A stretch of 64,000 nucleotides of DNA from Serpula lacrymans var. lacrymans S7.9 (GCF_000218685.1 NW_006763295.1:1596430-1660429), one strand, 5' to 3'. Shown: positions 28,504-40,144, counted from the stretch's first letter. Program-made: numbers and translations. The notes: a model not told the origin generated them from the sequence alone.

Positions 28504-30563
28504 TTACATACCCCCATCCAAAACTCCTCTGACATCTCCTACTCCACCGAGATCAGCAAGGAACGGACACAGGTCCGTCAACTCCGTATCATGAGGGTCG
28601 TTGAACCAAGACGAGACGGGGACAGCATTGTTAGGGTGGAAAATATACGAAGCAGGAGAATTGTCGAGGATGATGGTATCGGCTATGGGTCGGCCGAGTT
28701 GAGAAAGATCCTGCAAGAGGGAAACCATCAGATAACATGATTACATTGGAGATATGAAGATAACGCAGGATATACGTATCGAAAGAACGTGAAAGTGCTA
28801 ACGTACCTTGACATAGTTTCCCTTATGGTTATAACAGCTCTCTCGGAATAATCTGTGCGTCACCACCTGATGTATGTCGAGTTTATCCAGTACAGGGTCA
28901 GCGTACTGTGAGGTAGATCTCAGCATTCTATATCTCGATCTACGTTGCATAGTTAATGAGTGCATTTTGACTGACCTTACTCAAGCTTGCTGTGAACACC
29001 ACTACTTCATACAGCTCTCCCATCTTCTTCAAAAAGTTATCAACCCCTGGACGTTTGATAACATAGACATTGTGCCAGTGATACTCGATTTCGACAGGCA
29101 CAACGTAGTCAGCATGCTGGATGGACTAGATTTCGAGAGAAACCCTGAGCACACACGATACGCGACGAGAAGCTGTGAGAACGTACCTTGAAACTGCTAT
29201 GCACTAGGGTCTCATCCAAATCAAGCACGAGACACTTACGACCAGCATGCTGTGGCGCGATAGGTGGAAGGAGTGGGCGAGGAACACCGTCCTGACGTAT
29301 GAATCACGGTAATCAGCACTCGAAACGAAATATAGATACAGTAGAAGACGGAACACTCACAGGTCCTATAGGAATGCCAGCTCCGCCACTCATAATGAGC
29401 ATATCCTCATCGTCCTCGTCCATGCCCTCTTCCCCACCCTCTCCATCGCCCTCGGCGCCTTCTTCACCGCCATCTTCTCCACCGCCTGTACCCTCGTCAT
29501 CGGTGTAGCTTGTGTCTGTTTCACTACCGGTTGCGTGCGAGTGTCTCCGGGCTGCCCCTGTTCCGGTAGAAGAGGAAGGTGAAGCTGAGAATATATCAGA
29601 TCCAGTTGATCCTGGAGCTTGAACGGCTCCGCTTAGTACACCCCCCGTTTCGGATGACGGGAGGATGGCTTTGGTAGGTGTTGGTGGAAGAAGGACATCA
29701 GCAGAAGGAGGGGGAGCGGTGGGTGCGGGAGGGATGACGATGACTGCGGGAGTGCTTTGACCTTCGTGCACACTTGCCTTCTCGTTATCTTTTTCCTTGC
29801 TTTCAAGCTCCTTGTCCTGAGACGGCTTGTCTACGGGGTCCTGTGCCATTTTCTCTTTCTCGGCTGCGCTGAGATCATCGAGTGTAGGCCCCGAGACTGC
29901 GCTGGAAGCATCTACATCATTAGATGTTCCTGCGGCGGCTCCAACAGTGGCTGGAGGACGGAGAGCATCGATGGGGTGGGATGCGCTCGGACCAACACAT
30001 GGTACGAGTTTACGTACAAGTTTAGAAAGGAAGGACGATTTAGGAGCGGAAGGAATTGGTCTGGAGTTAGAGCGAACACTTGATTTTGATGATTTAGACG
30101 TTGCGGGGGTTGCAAGAGTTGTAGGCTTTGCGGGCGCAGACGATGAGGTGGCCGATTTTTCTACCGAAGACGCGGGTTTGTTGCGTCGTGAAAAACGACG
30201 GGTTCTCGGCTTTGCAGGTTGGGCAGGATTGGAATTGGAGGATGAGGAAGACGTTGTGTTTGTGGTGTTGGGGTGCGTGTTCGATGTGTTGAGCGTTGTG
30301 GTAAGCGATCCCTTGTCCTTATCCTTGTCGACGAGTTTTTCCTTCTCCTTGTCGTCTGAGACGGTGCTGCCCGACGGATTCTCAGTCCTGGAGTGGGCTG
30401 AGGACGATGCGGATGGCGAGGAGGAGAGCTGTTGCGGGGCCAGCCCGCCAGAGCCGTTTTGGAGAGAACCGTTGGTGGGGGACGTTGTGGGCGGGGATGG
30501 GTGTGGTTTTGCCTTGTCGATGTCTGGGGGAGGGGGAGGAGGAGAGTCGGGGTGGGACGACAT
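28504..30563 (-). CDS. PSR1: PSR1/NIF-type (FCP1-like) protein phosphatase
   Basis: A five-exon gene of about 590 aa. Exon 1 (30563 to about 29360) encodes a roughly 400-residue disordered Ser/Pro/Asp-rich N-terminus with an internal basic/cysteine segment ([19 protein letters not shown]). The remaining exons encode the HAD-type phosphatase domain. Catalytic DxDxT is present ([16 protein letters not shown]), then [59 protein letters not shown], and [17 protein letters not shown]. By family knowledge the yeast orthologues Psr1/2 act at the plasma membrane in sodium stress and the general stress response. Here the lipidation-type N-terminus of yeast is replaced by the long disordered region, so membrane attachment is uncertain. 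Confidence 0.9.
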
Positions 30564-30836
30564 GCAAGAGATGGGAGTGAGGAGTCAGAAAAGACAAGGG
30601 TATTTTAGAGGGTATTCGGAAATTATAAGAGAAAGAGAGAAGGAAGGCGACTCGACGGGCGACAGTCCACCAGAACCACATCAACACACGTCAACAACAC
30701 GAGGTTACAGCACTTTCACACGCTCCCCCCCACACCCCCTCCTCGTCGTCCCCAACAGCGACCACCATACTTTATTCTACATTCACACACCCAGTCGATG
30801 TGCTCGCGCCCCTGTCTCACACAGCGCCCACCCCAT

Positions 30837-30864
30837 CCCGACCCCGACCCCGACCCCGACCCCG
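30837..30864. repeat. CCCCGA hexanucleotide microsatellite
   Basis: Perfect consecutive CCCCGA units over 28 bp, located about 275-300 bp upstream of the PSR1-like start codon. Confidence 0.9.
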
Positions 30865-31958
30865 CCGTACACACAGACACTTCTCCCCGTGTTGTACACC
30901 ATGTCCTCCTTTTCCTATCCAACACACGCTGGCGCGGCGTGACTAGACACGACTCTTTGCTCATTTCCTCAGCCCTCGACGCCGGCAAGTACTCCATGTG
31001 ACTAAGCAAATGGACAATGCACAGCTTCTCTCTCTGCATCGATGCTCAAAGCCGATTAAGAGCGCGTCTTATTCCCCATTCGAGTCTCATCTCTTACGTC
31101 CATCATGAAAACTCGTCTCTGCTCCAGCTCTCAGCCTTACCACTATACTCGTGTTCACCACGAACCCGCAAACAAGCACGTTCCAAGGTACCGAGTCTTG
31201 AAAAACTTCATTACCTTTAATGGCTACCGGCGTCTCTTCGCGCCTTCACTTCTCCGGTTCTCATACTCCAACCTTCGTCCGCGAAAAGTACGGACTTTAG
31301 GACACTTTCCCTGTTTAGGTTATATCTTACTTTGGACGTCTTGATCCGTCACGTCGAAAACCGGTTTTTGAATTGCAGTATACGACTCGGTAAGACCTCT
31401 GCGTTGAATCACAGATCCAGTCATTTATCAACGACGTCTTGCTAGCCTATATTTCAAGCGCATGGCGAGTGACAGTTCCAGCGCTCATTTCAAAGCGCAT
31501 ACATACACGATGTCACAACGCTTCCCATCGGCCTCGTGGTGAACACGAACCACCAGATGCCAGGAGGTGGCCTCCACGCATATCATATTCTCATGTCCTC
31601 ACTGTGTGCGCGTAAAAACAGTAATGGTGGTTGGATATATGCGCTAAATTACAGTGTTCGTAACCATTAAACGTGATAAAGAGCAACAAAACCGTCCTGA
31701 GCACCATGCAGCGTGGTTAGGCCTCCTCTGTCATCACGCATTGCTAAGATGATAGCATGCAACATGGTCATATAATCTTCAAGATACTGGCAAGATAATC
31801 TCACGTTGTGCCTCCCCTCTGTTGTGGCGGTACCCGGCTATTTGTGTGCACATGTCCTTGACTAGACTTTCACTAGCGTTCGGTTCGGGCCTAGCCTTTC
31901 AGCGTCAAACAAATGTTTTCACGCGGGCTTGTAGTTCGCTGTACTAAGATGTAAGATA

Positions 31959-32010
31959 TGGAAAAATATGTATATTTATTATTAGTTAGATAAATATATT
32001 TATTTTTCCA
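31959..32010. repeat. AT-rich inverted repeat (hairpin)
   Basis: Two 21-nt arms match at 19 positions as reverse complements (outer part TGGAAAAATA / TATTTTTCCA) around a 10-nt loop. It is isolated in non-coding DNA. It could be a relic of a small transposon, a cruciform, or part of a replication or termination region. Confidence 0.85.
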
Positions 32011-32284
32011 TGAAATGCTAGAAGAGAAAACACTAAATATTTGTCATACGACAGTATATTTCGTGGTTTGGTGGGGAAGGTCTAGGTTTTCGTGATGATG
32101 GTCACGTGACGCTGAGTCATCGAAAACACGTGTATCGAATTTCGGGAAAACGAGAGGGGAGAGAAGGGGGAAATTCGAAAGACACAGACCTTCGGAGCAT
32201 GTCATAGCTAGGACTCAACAAGGAGGGTGATTTTGGAAAAAGAATGAGACCTAACCATGGTAGAGCACAGCTCCATACCATCGA

Positions 32285-32916
32285 TGTCAGGCAACGAATA
32301 CGAAGCTATATAACAAAATACAATGCCTGGTCAAGTCCTTGCTGGAAGGCAATGAATCAGGGTATGAGAGTTTTGAAGAGCATCGGTATAGGCGCAAATC
32401 CAAACTAATATTGAACTAAAGAATAATACATCGAGTATGTACTTCTTTATATAGTGAACGGCGAGGGTCAGACTGAGAAAGGGAAGAATTAAGAAAGTGG
32501 TCTGACCAACTGACTAACCAATAGGAAAAGAAGGAGAAAGTGGTCCGATCTATCGTATTTACTAATCGTATGAGAAAATGTATTGGCAAGGGGTGTGTGA
32601 TTGGTTGTATCAGTAAGCCCATGAGAAGGCGCTGACTCACAACCTTCTTCGCTTATCAATATCCCTCCGAAGTATTCCCAGACATAGCACTGGATCGTTG
32701 CTATGTCATTTGGATATCTTCTCGAGGGTCTACAACAAGTCTCCTTTGTTGTAAGTACGATAGGACGTGAGTGTGAATAGAGAATAAGAAGAAAAAGGAT
32801 AAAAGTAATAAGACACTGGCTGTGATCTCTAGTCCAAGGGCAAGAGGAGTGACAGGGATTGAGTCTGTTAACCACGACATGGCGGGAATGCGATAAGAAA
32901 AATTGATTCCTCACAG
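32285..32916. repeat. Second copy of the family B solo LTR
   Basis: 632 bp, starting TGTCAGGCAAC and ending GATTCCTCACA. It is flanked by ATCGA and GTCGA, a 5-bp target duplication with one mismatch. It shares the start, TTTATATAGTGAACGG, the CCAATA(A/G)GAAAA region and the CTCTAG(T/C)CC end block with the nested LTR at 7968-8738. It is more diverged and lacks the 75-bp duplication. Confidence 0.75.
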
Positions 32917-34111
32917 TCGAGTGCTTTTTGTAGGAAAGAACCCGACACCACCCAAACTGAGCTGGTGATTTTAAATTGTTGAATATGAAAATAAATCGAA
33001 GAGGTCTCAATATTTTCATTTGAGCAAGAAGTGTACGGGATGTGGACAAGAAAAAATGTGTGAGGAGAGTACATGCTTGTGAGTTGGAGAGAAAATAAGA
33101 AGAAATGCCAAATGATTTAATGAGTATTTGTGAAAGCTGGTATGCGATGGCGATGTCGATGATGAGAACTGTTGTTAGAAAACCACACACAAAACAAACT
33201 AACACACAATCCTCCCAGATTCCACAGAACTTGTTTATGGGCTTAGCCTCCTAGAACAGTGGGTGCTCTGGTTGTTTGTGGGGTGGTATGTATGACAATC
33301 CTTCAAAGTAAAACCCAGAGATTATGGGTGTGGGTTTTGAGGAGGAGGGATAGTTGAACTATAGAAGATAGGGGCTTTTTGAGATGAATATAGGATGAGC
33401 ACTACATTGCTAATCTTAGCACAAGGTAGGTTTGAGAATGACAAGATAACAAGGTTCCCAGTGATAGCAGGCTCCTGACGCACAAACTGTAGTGCTCAGA
33501 AGGACTCTAATCGAAAGGGATGACAATCACTTTCAAAAGTGACAAGTGACGATGACAGCAGTTAACAGTAGTAACAGTGGGAAGTGTTGTGACCACACTG
33601 GATCACAAGTAGCAGAGTAGTGAACTTGAGATTTAGAGAAGAAGTCTGGATTTGAGTTCTTGTTGTTTTTACAAGGTAAAATACAGGGATTTATACAGTA
33701 AAAGAAAGGGAGGCTATGCACAGTATAGCTGTGCAAAAAGAATGAGAAAGAACATGAAGGAAAGAATGTATGCTGACAAATCCTGCATAGGTAGTACAGG
33801 ATAAGATGGTCAAAATAAGGAAAAGAAAGAGATAGAACAATAAATCCTGTGTAAGTAATGTCACAGGTTTGTACAGCCATAAAATAAAGTCCAAAAACAG
33901 AAAAAAAAGCAAGAAAATCATAAAGTCATGGGAAGATGCAGTAAAAAGAGGATAAAGAAAAACAATATCAGTATCAACACAGTTCCTTTATTGTCAGTCA
34001 GGCATCCTAAAAAATGAGTGTCCATGAAAAATGATTCAAAAATCAAAAATAATTGCACTGTAAATGAATGTTCTGCTGAAGAAAAAGAAACTGGAGCCAC
34101 CGGTCCACCAC
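32917..34111. other. Repeat-like non-coding stretch
   Basis: AT-rich, with no accepted ORF; minus-strand ORFs here are low-complexity Phe/Ser/Leu runs. It probably contains old transposon debris, but no boundaries could be fixed. Confidence 0.45.
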
Positions 34112-34846
34112 CTAGTCCAAATCCGACAGTTCCATGGCCTTACCAATGGACTGGTTGTGTTGGACCACCTGATCAAACGAGGGAGGGAGAGGAGTAGTTC
34201 CAATTTGGAACAAGTGAGTCCCAGGCAGCGTGTGGTAGGTGTAGCTGTAGCGAAGACAATGGATGAAAGATAAGTGTACCCAAGTGAATGGGACAGCGAT
34301 GAACATGGGCGACGCAAGGGGATGAACCTTCTCCAGCTCAAAAATTACCCACCCACGCTCCAACCAGGCAAGACGAGCGACCGATGTTTTGATAGTATAT
34401 GATGGTAGATCGACGTCATAAAGATGGACCTGTTGCCCTATTTGAACCGGCCACCGGGGCTTTGCTGATATCAGCAGTGGCACGTGGTAGTCAACGGATC
34501 GGCGACGGAAGCGGATAGGAAGTGGTGACATCAGAAATGGTGGGGGTGCAAATAAGATGAGGAGGAGGGTGGAGGTGGTGAAAAAGTGGATTAGAATGGG
34601 GATCCAGAAACAACTGTCAGGTGAGAATAAAAAGGAGAGGAAGGGGCCCATGGTGGGGCTAGGCAAAGGAAGGGGAGTAAGGGAAACGACAAAAGCGAGG
34701 GCGCAATGCAACGTGTAGCCAGTGGCAACGCGAAAATTTGCTGAAATGCCGAAATGCGGAAAGTACCGAATGGAAAAGCAAAGGTGAGCGTGACTGGATT
34801 GCCTAATAGAGGTGGTGCTGATCAGCCACAAGTTCAAAACAGGCAA
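34112..34846 (-). CDS. Orphan ORF in the repeat island, function unknown
   Basis: 244 codons without an evident intron. The N-terminal half has hydrophobic segments (MGPFLSFLFSPDSCFWIPIL; TTSTLLLILFAPPPFLM). The C-terminal half has balanced composition typical of a folded domain (KPRWPVQIGQQVHLYDVDLP; LAWLERGWVIFELEKVHPL). No family is recognised. An internal ATG before MGPFLSF (about codon 66) is an equally plausible start. It lies between LTR copies, so it may belong to an unrecognised element or be a lineage-specific gene. Expression is unproven. Confidence 0.35.
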   Translation of the reverse strand: MPVLNLWLISTTSIRQSSHAHLCFSIRYFPHFGISANFRVATGYTLHCALAFVVSLTPLPLPSPTMGPFLSFLFSPDSCFWIPILIHFFTTSTLLLILFAPPPFLMSPLPIRFRRRSVDYHVPLLISAKPRWPVQIGQQVHLYDVDLPSYTIKTSVARLAWLERGWVIFELEKVHPLASPMFIAVPFTWVHLSFIHCLRYSYTYHTLPGTHLFQIGTTPLPPSFDQVVQHNQSIGKAMELSDLD

Positions 34847-34949
34847 TATTAATTACTATTCCACGTGGCACTGTGCCTGTGTGGCGCAAAGGCGAGTCTT
34901 TTTGAATATTTGCTTTGTTATTGACACCTGTCCATGCTACCAATCAACT

Positions 34950-35261
34950 TTGGTGCATGACATTGCGCTACACTGCCTTTATTCTTATTCTAGCTACAAG
35001 TCTCTCACACAGTGGAGCTGGTCACACGGGCTGCGCCCTCTGACATCATCAGCCACTGCTTTATCATCTGTATAGTACAATATGTACAAACAACCTGTAG
35101 TAGTTTATATACTTCAATAGATCCAGGAGACTCCTCACTGAGTCCTCCTGTTGTATCCTCACAACTAATTTGTTGAAGCCTAAAGGGTAACCACTCCCTC
35201 ATCATTCTCTCTATAGCTTGTCTGAGTTGTGTGCCAGAGTAACAAACTCTTGGTTGTTACA
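34950..35261 (+). repeat. Diverged gypsy-family LTR (solo or relic)
   Basis: Reads in the opposite orientation to the LTR at 2927-3312 and matches it over about 310 bp. Shared stretches include CAGTGGAGCTGG, GACATCATCAGCCACTGC, ACAAACAACCTGTAGTAG, AATAGATCCAGGAGACTCCT and the end TCTTGGTTGTTACA. The 5' part is too diverged to place its start. Sequence after the end does not match the leader of the element at 2409-2926. Confidence 0.75.
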
Positions 35262-36908
35262 CTCTGTTCCTGCAGTTCGAATATCAACTAGATTCCTCCC
35301 ATCTTTATTAAAGTCAGCTCCTAAGTTTTCTGATCCTTCTCCAAAGGACCCTTACCCCACTCCACCTTTCATCCTCTACTCTCACCTGTTCACTCTGTTG
35401 AGTTAGGAACCAAGGTCCACAGAAGGGCCTAGCGCACAAGCTAAGTCAACTCCCAACCTTGTACTCTGTTCCACTCCCCACCCCATCTCTGCACTCCGAA
35501 CTCCAATCACTCCGAATGTCACGGTTCTGACAGTGCATGACAATGTGATCAGCCATGTGGTATATATAAGAAATCATAAGGTAAGATGTGGTGATATAAG
35601 CCCTTTTACTTCAGGTGTTTTAGGATTAGATTATAACAATATAGCAAGGTCAGAACTACAGCTACTTGGAATATATGATTGTTAGGCTCTTTAATTGATG
35701 TCAATTAACACTAGAGCTTGAGAAACTGCTGGTTGAGGAGTATGTAGAAATTGTATCATATAAGCAAACTTCAGAACATCACCCAAAGGTCTTATCTTGT
35801 AATTATAACCGGCCTTTTGGCTACTACTATATTCCACATGGTATTTACATATGTTTGGTATACAAGAAGCTTTGTATGTACATTTCTATGGCATTTTTTT
35901 GACAAACAGTCCTTCTCCCATGCATGTTGATGTGCTCTGAGGGTCCAAATATTATCCAATAGAGTAGGTGCAAGCTGTGGTTGGGAGAGAAAAAGGACAT
36001 ATCTAAATCTTGCAGTAAATTAGTTAGAAGTAATATGATCTCACAAACAAAGGAAAACAACTCACCTAGTCAATGTGTGTTGTGTTATCATGGTTATCAT
36101 GTGACAGAAGCAGAGCCAACTCAGCTCAAGTTGCAATCAATGCAATAGTTCCCATATTCAGACATTGCCAGATGCATTCAAGAATTTTCATAGAGATTGA
36201 CACACTGTTATATTAATTTATAAAAATCTATACCTAATTATACAAAGCAACTTTTCACCAGGCCTCAGTGACGAGGTCATCACTCAATGCAGGTGGGTTA
36301 TTAGTCAAAACCAGCTTCTGTTATTACACTGCTAATTGAACTGACATGGAGACCCCGGCCTTGTAGCATCCTACTATCAATCTTGCATATCAGCTGAAGG
36401 ATGTCTTTCACCATAGTAAACCGGTGGATAAAATTGTAGACCCATTTACTCTGGAGCATCGAAAAAGGAACATTGTAAGCCCGATAATGTCAACCGCCCA
36501 AAATACAGAAGAAATGCAAATATTGACCGTTGCACACTTACAGGACCCGACTACCGACCCACCTTGACTCGTAACCCGGAGTGGAGGTCACGTGAATGAC
36601 TAATCGGATGACTCATACCTTTAAAATTGAATAATTTCCGTGCAAAATAATAGAAATATCTCATGCAGCCCGTTCCACTGATTTTGATCCATCGGCTGGC
36701 ATGATATAGCAGATATATTGTTGCTGTCTGTCGCCCTGTGGTAAGATTGTGTGAGCAAAAGGGTGAAGGAGCGACGCACGTCGAACGAGGTCTTACCTAA
36801 GAAAAATAAACCAAAAAATAAATTATCTAATCTCCGCGTGTGGGAGTCTGTTCGCATCTTACTAATACTCGCGCCCCCTCAAACGCGCTCTTGCCATCCC
36901 CCGCTAAA
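35262..36908. other. AT-rich spacer before the bZIP gene
   Basis: 1.65 kb without accepted genes. The last ~150 bp form the probable bZIP promoter/leader. Two unrelated short ORFs were dismissed. Confidence 0.5.
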
Positions 36909-37871
36909 ATGCTGGCTCACAACTATTCGCAATCGCAGCAACAACAACAGCCCTCTTCGTCCTCGGCACAACCCCAGCAGCCTTCCTCAGGCGGCCAACA
37001 GCAGTCGCAAGACCAGCTCACCCAGCATGCCTCCACAATGCAGACAATGCGCCTCCGTGACGACCCTCCCCCGATTAACAACCCCTCCAACAATTCTGCC
37101 ATGCCTGCCAACGCCGGAACAGCTTCAACTGGTACAGCTTCGCGTCCGTCCAGAAAGCGAAAGACACCGCCCGCAGTGAGCGCCACCGACGGCCCGCTAC
37201 CGCCTCCGCCCCCACACCAACAACAACATCCCGGCATCCCGCCCAGCTTCCAGCACATTCTCCCTCCCCCCCACGCCCTCGCCCCTCCCCCTGGCATGCA
37301 CCCGCATCATCCCGGCCCCATTCCCCACACATATCAATATGCCCCTGGCCCAGAATACCCTCACCCTCCACCTACGCAAGAACAAGGTCACCAGCACCCA
37401 GGGAGCGTGTCACCGACGGGAGGTGCTGGTGGAGGAAGGACATTGAGCCAAAGCAAAAGAGCAGAACAGAATCGTAAGGCACAGCGAGCGTTCAGAGAAA
37501 GAAGGGATCAGTGCGTCACTCTCTTCCGTCGAGCCTTTACTTGTTTGACACTAAATGCTTGCCTCTTCAGACATGTAAAGGCCCTTGAGTCACGCTCGCA
37601 GCTACTTGATGCCGCCCTTGCCAGCGCAGATGAAGCAAATAGGCGATGGGAGGAATGTCGTGCACTTGTAGATCAGTTAAGGATAGAAAACGCTGCGTTA
37701 AGGGGTGCGTTGAGTCAGACCCAACAGATGGGGGCGGGCCAAGCACAGGCTCAACTGCTCGCTGGTAATCCAACGTCGAATCCAACGTCACATACTGTGG
37801 GACAACAACAGCAGCAACAGGAGAGTCCAGGAGAAGGAGGTGAAAATAAAGATAGTGTTGCCAAGGATTAA
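36909..37871 (+). CDS. bZIP transcription factor (YAP/PAP1-like)
   Basis: Exons 36909-37510 and 37571-37871 give 300 aa. The N-terminal two thirds are Gln/Pro/His-rich. The DNA-binding basic region is SKRAEQNRKAQRAFRERRDQ (NRKAQRAFR type, typical of fungal Yap/Pap1 proteins). It is followed without gap, after splicing, by the zipper (HVKALESRSQLLDAALASAD, then CRALVDQLRIENAALRGAL). The C-terminus is Gln-rich. By family knowledge such factors act in stress or metabolic responses; no Cys-rich redox domain is visible. The 60-nt intron sits exactly at the basic-region/zipper junction and contains no stop, so retention would add 20 residues in frame. An upstream ATG exists, but the one at 36909 is the better-placed start. 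Confidence 0.88.
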   Translation: MLAHNYSQSQQQQQPSSSSAQPQQPSSGGQQQSQDQLTQHASTMQTMRLRDDPPPINNPSNNSAMPANAGTASTGTASRPSRKRKTPPAVSATDGPLPPPPPHQQQHPGIPPSFQHILPPPHALAPPPGMHPHHPGPIPHTYQYAPGPEYPHPPPTQEQGHQHPGSVSPTGGAGGGRTLSQSKRAEQNRKAQRAFRERRDQCVTLFRRAFTCLTLNACLFRHVKALESRSQLLDAALASADEANRRWEECRALVDQLRIENAALRGALSQTQQMGAGQAQAQLLAGNPTSNPTSHTVGQQQQQQESPGEGGENKDSVAKD

Positions 37872-38394
37872 ACTTAAGTAGTGAATGTAAAACTGGGCTC
37901 GTCTGACCAGGACAAAGAGTCTTCGCAAGAATTTTTCCATAATTTGCTTATCTGTGTGGTCGACTTGAAATGTAGTGGCCTCGTTAATCCTAGTCCCATG
38001 AGAACGTGTGTGAAGCGAGTGTGACCTGCAGAATCGTGAGACTGCGTCAAAGAACATCTGCGCGACAACGGCTACGACAACGACGACAAGCAGTGAGAGT
38101 GGTGGTGGTGATGGAAGAGAGCATTGCTGACAACATCAAATCCCGCTCTGACTTTGATTCACTGATTTTTATGTAACCAAAAGTCTTTGTCATCTGCTCC
38201 GTCCTCCAACCTTCTTTTTAGTGGCAGGCCCAGAGCAACCTTTGACAGTTAAGCAGGGTGAGTGCGGACCAGCCTATCGTTGTAGCCTCGGCCAAAACTT
38301 TAACATTCACAGGACATCTGAAGTACTTAGGAGACCAACTTTCACAATCCAGTGGTCTGCTAAAAATTTTCCACAACCTTTAATACGACGTGCC
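37872..38394. other. Spacer between bZIP gene and PHS1
   Basis: 523 bp, no supported feature. It contains the bZIP 3' end and the PHS1 promoter. Confidence 0.5.
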
Positions 38395-39664
38395 ATGGCG
38401 ATCACGACCCCCACCGTCGGTAAAGACATGAAGGAGAAAAGGGAGCGCAGTGGTAAGCCTTGCCTTGTATATGTTTCAGTCCTATCCCCTGATTGTGACA
38501 AAAGGTCCTTCCCCTCTTCTCCGTATATATCTTATTGCCTTCAATGTTCTCTCTGCACTTGGATGGGCTTATGTTTTCGGACTCCTCGTCATGCATCTAT
38601 TCTCACCTGACCCGCCCACTGCCACCAAACAGGCTCAATCTCTCATCTCCTCCGTCACCGCCTTTTTTTCTTCGGTCCCCTCCCTTCTTTCCCGCAACCT
38701 GCCCTTTCTCCGCACAATGGCCCACGCGCACACTAACACCCCGTCTGTCTACCTTGCTGATTCTCTCTTGTATTCGATACCCAAGGCCCTCCACCCCCGT
38801 ATCCGTACTGCATGTGCGGCGACGTTCAGATGGGTTGCCCCTGTACAGACACTTGCAGTGCTCGAAGTGGTTCACGCGCTTTTCGGGCTTGTGAGATCGC
38901 CCTTGGTTACCACCGGGATGCAAGTTGCTAGTCGCCTGATTTTGGTCTGGGGGGTTGCAGGTGTCGTCGAGAGTGTGAGTGTCGATCACCAATGTATCGC
39001 CTTGAACCATCACGCTGATTACTTTATTACCGACTTTTTTGCGCTTATCAGACCCATACCAACCCATTCTACACAACCATGCTTTTTGCTTGGTGCCTCA
39101 CTGAAGTCCCGAGATACACGTTTTACGCTCTCTCTCTGCTACCTCCCTCTCTTGTCCCGTCCTCTACGTGGCCTCCTTACTTCCTTCTGTACATCCGTTA
39201 CACCACCTTTTATGTGCTCTACCCCCTTGGCGCGGGATCCGAAGCGTTCATTATGCTCGCTTCTGTCCCTGATTGGGCTAAGCAGGGGTGGAAGCTCTGG
39301 ACTCTTGGTGATTGGACAAGGGCTATTTTGTTCTTCGTTTGGTGGCCTTGTGAGTGCATTCTATCTATTCTGTTATTTTTCGTTTGTATAGTAGGCGTTT
39401 GTCCGTTGTCCCTTCATAAGTAAAGTCAGGTCTGCTACTGGCTTTTGTAGAGGGGATATTCTCATCGGTGACATTGGACTTTAATTTCTCTTGCGTTTTA
39501 ATTTATCACTATAAAGGTCTATGGGATGGTACTGATTACATCTATGCTCACGCTACACAGCGCTCTATGTGTTATACACTCACATGATGAAGCAACGCCG
39601 AAGGATCTTGGGTGCTGGGAAGGGCCAAACTTTGGGTGCAAAGCCCAAAGCCAAAGTTCAGTGA
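38395..39664 (+). CDS. PHS1: Very-long-chain 3-hydroxyacyl-CoA dehydratase
   Basis: Exons 38395-38452, 38505-38974, 39052-39349 and 39561-39664 give 309 aa. It is an ER enzyme of the fatty-acid elongation cycle (PTPLA/HACD family) that removes water from 3-hydroxyacyl-CoA to feed sphingolipid synthesis. Multiple membrane segments are visible: LRIYLIAFNVLSALGWAYV, PVQTLAVLEVVHALFGLVRS, then MQVASRLILVWGV. The conserved core reads TNPFYTTMLFAWCLTEVPRY, and then FYVLYPLGAGSEAFIM. A lysine-rich end (KPKAKVQ) fits ER retrieval. An insert of about 50 residues after the first segment (LISSVTAFFSSVPSLLSRNL) is longer than in yeast. The last intron is unusually long (211 nt) for this locus and could hide a small alternative exon. 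Confidence 0.9.
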
Positions 39665-40144
39665 GAAAATATGGGCTAGGGGGTTTCATATTAGAGAGAT
39701 GTAGGATGGTGCTGGTAGGTGAAAATCACGCTCAAAAATAAAAATAAAAAGAAAGAAAAGAGGAATATGCGAGCTCATGCCTTCTATTGGCAAGAGAGCT
39801 TAGTCAAACTAGATACCTACAACGTTTCGCTGCTTTACGACTTTATACTGACTTGTTTGAAATTCTACTCTTAACGTGGGTCGATTGTGAATAGTTTACC
39901 TTCTGCTGTTTAATTTCTGGGTTTACTTCGTAGAATCTGATTTTACTATCAGTGCTATGTCACGTGTATTCATTGACGCGGCGCGTTTGTTGTTGCCTGT
40001 TATGAGTTCATTTACAGGTTGAATCAGCTCAAACCAGACTCAAGTTCAAGGCCTCAAGATATCCAAGTGCCGAACGTCCAAGTGAGTGAGCGGTCAACAA
40101 ATACAAGACACGAATATACATCCATAACGATTAACGACACCAAG
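39665..40144. other. Spacer between PHS1 and the HMMR-like gene
   Basis: 480 bp, AT-rich. It has no accepted gene and presumably holds a 3' UTR plus a promoter. Confidence 0.5.

Larger units (their letters stand above)
30564..32284. other. Intergenic region with CCCCGA microsatellite
   Basis: 1.7 kb. The first 400 bp are the PSR1-like promoter side, including a CCCCGA hexanucleotide array of about 4.5 units at 30837-30864. The rest has no supported gene. An AT-rich hairpin at 31959-32010 is listed separately. Confidence 0.55.

Noticed and set aside
29827..30942. 371-codon plus-strand ORF
   Set aside because: It is antisense to exon 1 of the PSR1-like phosphatase and its promoter. The low-complexity Glu/Gly/Val content mirrors the Ser/Pro/Thr-rich true frame.
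32489..33205. 238-codon minus-strand ORF
   Set aside because: It runs through most of the family B solo LTR and its flank. No protein features beyond hydrophobic runs from an AT-rich repeat.
35262..35300. GCAGTTCGAATATC after the 35261 LTR end as a tRNA or primer site
   Set aside because: TTCGAA is palindromic and the surroundings form neither a T arm nor a tRNA 3'-end complement.
38603..39076. 157-codon minus-strand ORF
   Set aside because: Antisense of PHS1 exons with conserved membrane motifs on the plus strand.
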